From contig JAURLW010000070.1 of NCBI GenBank assembly GCA_030831005.1, positions 1-11,168 of the forward strand: a stretch of 11,168 nt of DNA, read 5' to 3'. The position numbers and the translations under genes are program-made. The DNA comes from Bacteroidota bacterium. Its GTDB lineage: Bacteria > Bacteroidota > Bacteroidia > Chitinophagales > Chitinophagaceae. A model generated the notes under the pieces. It was given only the letters and a program-made list of their open reading frames with translations. It searched no databases and was not told the DNA's origin. Positions 6,744-11,168 of this stretch are shown here, piece by piece; positions within the stretch are counted from its first letter, which is position 1, and every line of letters starts with the position of its first letter.

Positions 6744-6761
6744 TGGCTATGGAATTAGCCA
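6744..6761 (+). other. Small hairpin after asnS
   Basis: TGGCTA (6744-6749) and TAGCCA (6756-6761) form a 6-bp perfect stem with a 6-nt loop, 14 bp after the asnS stop. The following sequence is only moderately T-rich and the T-tract lies before the stem, so it is a poor intrinsic terminator on either strand. It could be an mRNA 3' structure or chance. Confidence 0.3.
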
Positions 6762-6791
6762 AGATTCGTTTCTTATATAAAAACATAGGTT

Positions 6792-7355
6792 TTGAATTGG
6801 AAAACATATAGCAACGAATCTGACGAAAAACTTCAACACTTATTTCTAAGCTCACGCAACTTAGTCTTTGTAGGTATTTTATTAGATCGCTATCAGTTAC
6901 TCCTGTTTGGAGTTGCCATGAATTATTTTAAAAATAAGAGTCAAGCAGAAGAAGCAACGCAACAAGTAATTGAACAAGCATTAAACAAATGGCCTAAAGA
7001 ATATATTGCTAATGTAAAAGGATGGCTATTTATTATTATGCGCAATTATTGCTTACAACAATTGCGTGATAAAAAAATAGTCGATTCTTTAGATGCTAAA
7101 GAATGGCTAGACCAAGAAGATGAAACAAATCCTTTTTCACTTAGCAATTACCTGCCCCACTTAGAAAGCGTCTTACCTAGCTTACCTGCCAGTCAAGAAC
7201 AATGTATTCGATTGTTTTACTTGCAAGAAAAAAACTATCAAGAGATTATGCAGATAACAGGCTTTTCCTACAAAGAAGTAAAAAGCAATTTGCAAAACGG
7301 GAAACGAAATTTGAAAATAAAAATAACTGCAAAACTAAAACAGCATGACGAATAA
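6792..7355 (+). CDS. RNA polymerase sigma factor, ECF (sigma-70) family
   Basis: The 187-residue protein has the two-domain layout of an ECF sigma factor. Region 2 covers about 28-95 (LLDRYQLLLFGVAMNYFKNKSQAEEATQ..., then VKGWLFIIMRNYCLQQLRDKK), including the core-binding and -10-recognition helices. Region 4 covers about 124-178 (LESVLPSLPASQEQCIRLFY, then the helix-turn-helix EIMQITGFSYKEVKSNLQNGKRNLK). A 25-residue acidic linker joins them. The start is TTG at 6792: TAG lies in frame at 6786-6788 and the first ATG would be residue 43, inside region 2. The ECF start pattern S-D-E-K-L-Q-H-L-F fits the TTG start. It would redirect RNA polymerase to a small gene set; the regulon is unknown. 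It overlaps the next gene by 11 bp, the usual layout of a sigma/anti-sigma pair. It lies 62 bp behind asnS, with no clear promoter of its own. Confidence 0.9.
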   Translation: MNWKTYSNESDEKLQHLFLSSRNLVFVGILLDRYQLLLFGVAMNYFKNKSQAEEATQQVIEQALNKWPKEYIANVKGWLFIIMRNYCLQQLRDKKIVDSLDAKEWLDQEDETNPFSLSNYLPHLESVLPSLPASQEQCIRLFYLQEKNYQEIMQITGFSYKEVKSNLQNGKRNLKIKITAKLKQHDE

Positions 7356-7680
7356 TATAGAACCAATAAGTACTGCTGCAATTACCGATTTGCAACTTAT
7401 AGCCTACCTTGAAGGTACGTTAAACGATGCTGAAAAAAGAAGGATAGAAGCAGCCCTTTTAGATGACGAGAGTATTGAACAAGCACTTGAAGGATTAGCG
7501 ATGCTGCCTCCTAGTGATATCAAGAAAATCAAACATCAATTAAGCAGCACACTGCAAAAGCGAATCCATCGAAATGAAAAAAGAAAATTAGTTCGTTTTA
7601 CCTGGAAAGATGCCTTGCCTATCTTAATTGTTTTAGGTATTGCTGTCCTAGGTTATCTATTTTTACGAACTATAAAATAG
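7345..7680 (+). CDS. Small tail-anchored protein, probable anti-sigma factor
   Basis: The 111-residue protein has a helical N-terminal domain of the type found in Bacteroidota anti-sigma factors (LIAYLEGTLNDAEKRRIEAA, residues 18-37, then DDESIEQALEGL). A basic Lys/Arg-rich linker (60-83) and one C-terminal transmembrane helix (about 89-108, LPILIVLGIAVLGYLFL) follow, leaving only three residues beyond the membrane. No zinc-binding HxxxCxxC motif is present and there is no periplasmic sensor domain. The position, overlapping the ECF sigma gene by 11 bp, is the main reason for the anti-sigma call. Holding the sigma factor at the inner membrane is inference. The alternative is an unrelated small membrane protein using the same N-terminal helical module, which also occurs in other Bacteroidota proteins. 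Confidence 0.6.
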   Translation: MTNNIEPISTAAITDLQLIAYLEGTLNDAEKRRIEAALLDDESIEQALEGLAMLPPSDIKKIKHQLSSTLQKRIHRNEKRKLVRFTWKDALPILIVLGIAVLGYLFLRTIK

Positions 7681-7738
7681 GTTTTTCCCTGAGCAAAAGC
7701 CATAAATAATGTAACTTGCAGTACCACAAATAACAAAC

Positions 7739-8944
7739 ATGAATTTTGAAGGAAAACATATTGTTGTAGCGATTACCGGAAGCATTGCGGCCTATAAAGC
7801 ACCCGAATTAGTAAGACAGTTTATTAAAGCAGGTGCTGAAGTAAAAGTGATCATGACACCTGACGCTACAAAATTTGTTAGTCCGCTTGTGTTAGCAACA
7901 GTTTCTAAAAATGAGGTGCTTTATCAAATCAGTTCTGATGAAGTATGGAACAACCACGTGGAATTGGGCCTTTGGGCCGATTTATTCCTGATAGCACCTT
8001 GCAGTGCTAATACCCTTTCAAAATTAGCCAATGGCATTTGTGACAATATAGTTCAAGCTGTTTATTTGTCAGCACGCTGCAAAGTAGCCATTGCGCCTGC
8101 TATGGATGAAGATATGTATGCGCATCCTAGTACTCAAAAAAATATGGATACCATTCGCAGCTTTGGCAACATCATAATCCCTGCTGCTTTTGGAGAATTA
8201 GCGAGTGGTCTTATTGGTCAAGGTAGAATGCCTGAACCCAGTGAATTAGTCAACATAGCCCACGAATTTTTATTTCATAAAGCACTGACAGGAAAAAAAG
8301 TGCTCATTAATGCTGGTCCAACTTATGAGAAAATTGATCCCGTTCGTTTTATAGGCAATTTTGCATCGGGCAAAATGGGTATAGCCTTGGCTCAACATTG
8401 TGCCAACTTAGGTGCCGAAGTTCAATTGGTTTTGGGACCAACTACGCTTACCATTCAACATAGTCATATCAACATCACCAAGGTTGTTTCTGCAGATGAA
8501 ATGTTTAATGCTTGCAATACCCATTTCTCAGCAAGTGATATTATTATACTAAGTGCGGCTGTAGCGGATTATAAACCTGTCCATATAGCCGAACAGAAAA
8601 TTAAAAAAACGAGTTCAGAAGAAGCCCCTAGTATACAACTTGAAAAGACAAAAGATATTTTAGCTTTCTTCGGTAAAGAAAAAAAAGCGCATCAGTATGT
8701 AGTTGGTTTTGCTCTAGAAACAAACGATGAAGTGAAACATGCAAAAGAAAAGCTACACACTAAAAATGCTAATTTAATCGTTCTAAATTCACTTCAAGAA
8801 GAAGGTGCAGGATTTGGTATAGACACAAATAAAATCACCTTAATTGAAAAAGATAGCGAGCTAGCTTTCCCTTTGATGAGTAAAAAAGATGTAGCTAGTG
8901 TTATTGTAGATCACATCATAAAAGCACACACATGCGCAAACTAA
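7739..8944 (+). CDS. coaBC: Bifunctional phosphopantothenoylcysteine decarboxylase / phosphopantothenate-cysteine ligase
   Basis: CoaBC (Dfp) carries out two steps of coenzyme A synthesis: CTP-dependent joining of cysteine to 4'-phosphopantothenate, then FMN-dependent decarboxylation. The 401-residue length is normal. The N-terminal flavoprotein domain (1-180) shows GSIAAYK (14-20), catalytic His73 in NNHVELGLWADL, the flavin-binding stretch APCSANTLSKLANGICDN (86-103), PAMDEDMY (120-127) and GELASGLIGQGRM (152-164). The ligase domain (about 185-395) shows NAGPTYEKIDPVRFIGNFASGKMG (191-214), SAAVADYKP (272-280), KIKK (287-290) and VVGFALETND (321-330). Counting from His73 (His75 in E. coli Dfp), the E. 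coli Asn125 and Cys158 positions are Asp123 and Ser156 here. This is possibly normal for Bacteroidota. It overlaps the next gene by 13 bp and lies 58 bp behind the anti-sigma-like gene without a visible terminator. Confidence 0.96.
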   Translation: MNFEGKHIVVAITGSIAAYKAPELVRQFIKAGAEVKVIMTPDATKFVSPLVLATVSKNEVLYQISSDEVWNNHVELGLWADLFLIAPCSANTLSKLANGICDNIVQAVYLSARCKVAIAPAMDEDMYAHPSTQKNMDTIRSFGNIIIPAAFGELASGLIGQGRMPEPSELVNIAHEFLFHKALTGKKVLINAGPTYEKIDPVRFIGNFASGKMGIALAQHCANLGAEVQLVLGPTTLTIQHSHINITKVVSADEMFNACNTHFSASDIIILSAAVADYKPVHIAEQKIKKTSSEEAPSIQLEKTKDILAFFGKEKKAHQYVVGFALETNDEVKHAKEKLHTKNANLIVLNSLQEEGAGFGIDTNKITLIEKDSELAFPLMSKKDVASVIVDHIIKAHTCAN

Positions 8945-9846
8945 TATTTTTGCTACTAGCAATTAGCAGTTTTTATCAAGCTTCATCGCAAGAAATAAAT
9001 TGCAAGATTAAAATCATGTCTGATCGCATTCAAAATGTAGACAAGCAAATTTTCACTAATATAGAAAGTAATATTCGCGATTTCATCAATCAACGTAAAT
9101 GGACAAATGATGAGTTTCAGGCAGAAGAGCGCATTGATATGAATATCCTCATTAATTTACTTACTAAAACTGAAGACGATATTTATAGTGCCACATTTAG
9201 TATACAAACTTCAAGACCAGTTTACAATACCTCTTATACTAGTCCTTTAGTCAATCATGTAGATAAAGATGTAGTATTTAAATTAAATCAATTCACACAA
9301 ATTCTATTCGATGAAAATAGAATCAGTGGTAATGATGCCATGACAAGCAATCTTAGTGCACTAATTGCCTATTATGTTTATATTTCCTTAGGTCTTGATT
9401 ATGATAGTTATAAACTTAATGGTGGAACAGTATATTATAACAAAGCACTTAATATTGTAAATAATGCTCCTGAAGAAGGAAAAAGTATTAGTGGCTGGAA
9501 AGCTATAGAAGGTACAAAAAATAGATATTGGATTATAGATCAGCTATTAAATCCACGTTTTGCTGGTTTACGAACTTACTTGTATACCTACCATCGTGAA
9601 GGCTTTGATCAGTTTTCTACAAAACCAGAAGAAGCAAAAACAAAAATACTGAGTGGCATTCCTACCCTTGGACTTATTCAAAGAGAAAACCCCGGTGCAT
9701 TCTTATTACAGTTTTTCTTTAATGCTAAAAGTGATGAGCTGACAAAATTATTAGCTTTAATTCCTCAAGATAAAAGAGGTACTTATATCAATTTATTAAT
9801 GCAGATGGATGTAACCAATGCTAATAAATATAACAACTTAAAATAG
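8932..9846 (+). CDS. porD: DUF4835-family protein, type IX secretion system protein PorD
   Basis: The 304-residue protein starts with a signal peptide (MRKLIFLLLAISSFYQASSQ, probable cleavage near residue 20). The rest matches the DUF4835 family as I know it: SIQTSRPVYNTSYTSPLVNH (90-109), LSALIAYYVYISLGLDYDSY (141-160), GWKAIEGTKNRYWIIDQLLN (188-207) and LRTYLYTYHREGLD-like LRTYLYTYHREGFD (213-226). As I recall, structural work on the Flavobacterium johnsoniae T9SS places PorD in a periplasmic extension of the outer-membrane translocon together with SprE and a Skp homologue; the link from DUF4835 to that name is from memory. There is no lipobox, so it is a soluble periplasmic protein or bound to a partner. 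The start overlaps coaBC by 13 bp, and the glycosyltransferase ATG follows after one base, so the three genes are likely translationally coupled. Confidence 0.85.
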   Translation: MRKLIFLLLAISSFYQASSQEINCKIKIMSDRIQNVDKQIFTNIESNIRDFINQRKWTNDEFQAEERIDMNILINLLTKTEDDIYSATFSIQTSRPVYNTSYTSPLVNHVDKDVVFKLNQFTQILFDENRISGNDAMTSNLSALIAYYVYISLGLDYDSYKLNGGTVYYNKALNIVNNAPEEGKSISGWKAIEGTKNRYWIIDQLLNPRFAGLRTYLYTYHREGFDQFSTKPEEAKTKILSGIPTLGLIQRENPGAFLLQFFFNAKSDELTKLLALIPQDKRGTYINLLMQMDVTNANKYNNLK

Positions 9847-9847
9847 C

Positions 9848-10603
9848 ATGCAACAAATATCTGCAGTCATTATTACTTTGAATGAAGAACGCAATTTAGA
9901 GAATTGCATACGCTCTATTCAATCTGTTGCAGATGAAATTATTATTTTAGATTCTTATTCTAAAGATGCTACCCTATCCATTGCTGAAAAATATAATTGT
10001 CGTATTGTGCAAGAACAGTTCATAGGTTTTGGTCCACAAAAAAACAGAGCTATTGCTTTAGCTAGCCATGAATGGATATTATCTATAGATGCAGACGAGT
10101 GCCTTTCGGATACCCTACAAGCATCCTTTCAAACTTGGAAACAAAATACACCCACCCATAGTCTGTATTCTATGAATCGATTAACCAATTATGCAGGCCA
10201 TTGGATTCGTTATGGAGGTTGGTACCCTGATACTTTATTGCGTTTATTCAATAGACAACATGCGCGCTTTTCAGATGCTATAGTCCACGAAGAGGTTGTT
10301 TTTGAAAATGGCAAACAGGTACAAAAATTAAAAGGCGATATCTTGCATTATAGTTTCCCCTATATTATTACCCACTTAAGGAAAATTGTAAAATACTCTC
10401 TTATAGGAGCAGAAAGCGATATCAAGAACGGGAAAACGTGTAGTTATTTAAAATATAAATTTGTCCCTATTTGGATTTTCATTACCCAATATATTATTAA
10501 GTTGGGCTGCTTAGATGGAAGTGCAGGATGGAAGGTGAGTTATTATTCTGCTTTGGCAGCCAAACGAAAATATGCCCTTATACGCAAAGCCTTAAAGCCA
10601 TAA
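9848..10603 (+). CDS. Glycosyltransferase family 2, WaaE/KdtX-like
   Basis: The 251-residue protein has a GT-A fold start (SAVIITLNEERNLENCIRSI, residues 5-24), the nucleotide-sugar binding aspartate in ADEIIILDSYSKDAT (29-42), and the metal-binding DXD motif in WILSIDADE (76-84, Asp81 and Asp83). The conserved acceptor-side motif VHEEV (146-150) and HYSF (167-170) follow. The C-terminus has a hydrophobic stretch at about 204-222 and the D-G-S-A-G-W motif (223-228), as in the WaaE/KdtX group of lipopolysaccharide core glycosyltransferases. It therefore probably adds a sugar to an envelope glycolipid at the inner face of the cytoplasmic membrane; the sugar and acceptor are not readable. It starts one base after the PorD-type gene, and its stop codon overlaps the downstream terminator stem. 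Confidence 0.9.
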   Translation: MQQISAVIITLNEERNLENCIRSIQSVADEIIILDSYSKDATLSIAEKYNCRIVQEQFIGFGPQKNRAIALASHEWILSIDADECLSDTLQASFQTWKQNTPTHSLYSMNRLTNYAGHWIRYGGWYPDTLLRLFNRQHARFSDAIVHEEVVFENGKQVQKLKGDILHYSFPYIITHLRKIVKYSLIGAESDIKNGKTCSYLKYKFVPIWIFITQYIIKLGCLDGSAGWKVSYYSALAAKRKYALIRKALKP

Positions 10604-10637
10604 AAAAAATCCCTACATCGTGTAGGGATTTTTTTTT
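10602..10637. terminator. Perfect bidirectional rho-independent terminator between convergent genes
   Basis: The stem ATCCCTACA (10609-10617) and TGTAGGGAT (10621-10629) are fully complementary around a TCG loop. The stem is extended by an A-run on the left (10602-10609) and a T-run on the right (10629-10637), so it works as hairpin plus U-tract on both strands. It touches the TAA of the glycosyltransferase (10601-10603) and the stop of the minus-strand gene (10636-10638). Confidence 0.95.
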
Positions 10638-11168
10638 AATTTTTGATGAGTTTAGCTATTGTCTTCCTGCCATTTACATAAAAGGATAAATAGTAAATTC
10701 CGGAAGCGTAAGAACTTAAATCAAATTCAAAATTTTGCAAGCTTAGTTCAGATAAAGCAATCTTAGAACCTAGAGCATTATAAATTTCAATATGGCTAAT
10801 ATCTTTTTGATGTTGTTTACTCAAAACAAATTTTCCATCAGAGGAAGGATTAGGTGAAACTATAAATCCATTATCTTCTAATAAAATGATTGATGTTGTG
10901 CTATTAGTTTGAAATGTATTATTTACACTATAGGTTGTACCCACACTGTTTACTGCTTTAATGCGATAATTATAGGTGGTATTAGGTGTTAAACTAGTTA
11001 AGTTGGCACTTACCGAAGTTGATGTAGATCCATTCACACTGCTTGGAGTTGTGGCTAATGTTGAACCATAAGCGGTAGTCAAACCATATTCAACGCTAAC
11101 TGAAGTTGTAGCATTGTTAGCGATTACATCGCCACTAACTGTTGCTGAGTTCGTAGTGATAGCACTTG
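10636..11168 (-). CDS. Secreted protein with FN3-like repeat and T9SS type A sorting domain (partial, N-terminus outside window)
   Basis: The minus-strand frame is open from the window edge at 11168 to the stop at 10636, giving 176 visible residues; a TTG at 11080-11082 could be mistaken for a start. Residues 1 to about 87 are a fibronectin III-like repeat of the Bacteroidota type (SVSVEYGLTTAYGST, then LTSLTPNTTYNYRIKAVNSVG, ending TFQT). Residues 101-176 are a T9SS type A C-terminal sorting domain: FIVSPNPS, a GKFVLS strand, IEIYNALGSKI, DLSSYASGIYYLSF and the basic end TIAKLIKN. Such proteins cross the outer membrane through the type IX system, lose the domain and are released or attached to the surface through lipopolysaccharide. 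The FN3-like repeat probably mediates adhesion or spacing. More repeats and the signal peptide should lie beyond the window. Confidence 0.92.
   Translation of the reverse strand, partial: SAITTNSATVSGDVIANNATTSVSVEYGLTTAYGSTLATTPSSVNGSTSTSVSANLTSLTPNTTYNYRIKAVNSVGTTYSVNNTFQTNSTTSIILLEDNGFIVSPNPSSDGKFVLSKQHQKDISHIEIYNALGSKIALSELSLQNFEFDLSSYASGIYYLSFYVNGRKTIAKLIKN

Noticed and set aside
6655..6855. Minus-strand 66-codon frame spanning the asnS end and the sigma factor start
   Set aside because: It is antisense to two well-supported genes, with no recognisable motif and no promoter or ribosome-binding context.
1..11168. A novel defence, mobile or RNA-based system
   Set aside because: Both strands were read for CRISPR repeats, transposase or integrase motifs, toxin-antitoxin pairs, terminal repeats and tRNA-like folds; none was found. 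The window is conserved envelope and housekeeping genes.

Overview
The window looks like a chromosomal stretch from a member of the phylum Bacteroidota. The evidence is the low GC content, TAnnTTTG-type promoter elements in place of TATAAT, a TonB operon with two exbD genes, a DUF4835/PorD gene behind coaBC, and a protein ending in a type IX secretion (T9SS) type A sorting domain. Sequence style (ECF sigma factor, short anti-sigma-like partner, FN3-like repeats) resembles Chitinophagales/Sphingobacteriales, but I would not go below phylum with confidence. I see no phage, transposon, CRISPR, tRNA or rRNA sequence.

Left part, all on the minus strand (read right to left). exbB (3763-4572), exbD (3038-3691), a second exbD (2423-3010) and tonB (1563-2390) form one operon. 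It is driven from a strong-looking promoter at about 4626-4655 and closed by a hairpin terminator at 1509-1537. These genes build the inner-membrane motor that uses the proton gradient to energise outer-membrane TonB-dependent receptors. Behind the terminator, a second unit carries an OmpH/Skp-family periplasmic chaperone (824-1429) and a LAT-type amino acid permease (1-800) that runs off the window.

Centre. A 326-bp AT-rich divergent intergenic region (4573-4898) separates the motor operon from plus-strand genes. These are a half-size TauE/SafE membrane protein (4899-5315) overlapping asnS (asparaginyl-tRNA synthetase, 5296-6729), and then an ECF-type sigma factor (6792-7355) overlapping a short tail-anchored anti-sigma-like protein (7345-7680).

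Right part, plus strand. coaBC (coenzyme A synthesis, 7739-8944), a DUF4835/PorD-type T9SS protein (8932-9846) and a family 2 glycosyltransferase (9848-10603) are packed with overlaps or a single-base gap, so they are very probably one transcript. A perfect bidirectional terminator (10602-10637) touches the stop codons of both the glycosyltransferase and the convergent 3' end of a secreted FN3/T9SS-sorting-domain protein (10636-11168, partial).

Most genes are conserved Bacteroidota housekeeping or envelope genes. The shared theme is the cell envelope: Ton motor, Skp chaperone, T9SS component, T9SS cargo, glycosyltransferase. The least explained signals are a 13-bp repeat placed at exactly the same distance before the tonB and ompH/skp start codons, the minimal anti-sigma protein, the half-size TauE protein, and two substituted active-site positions in CoaBC.
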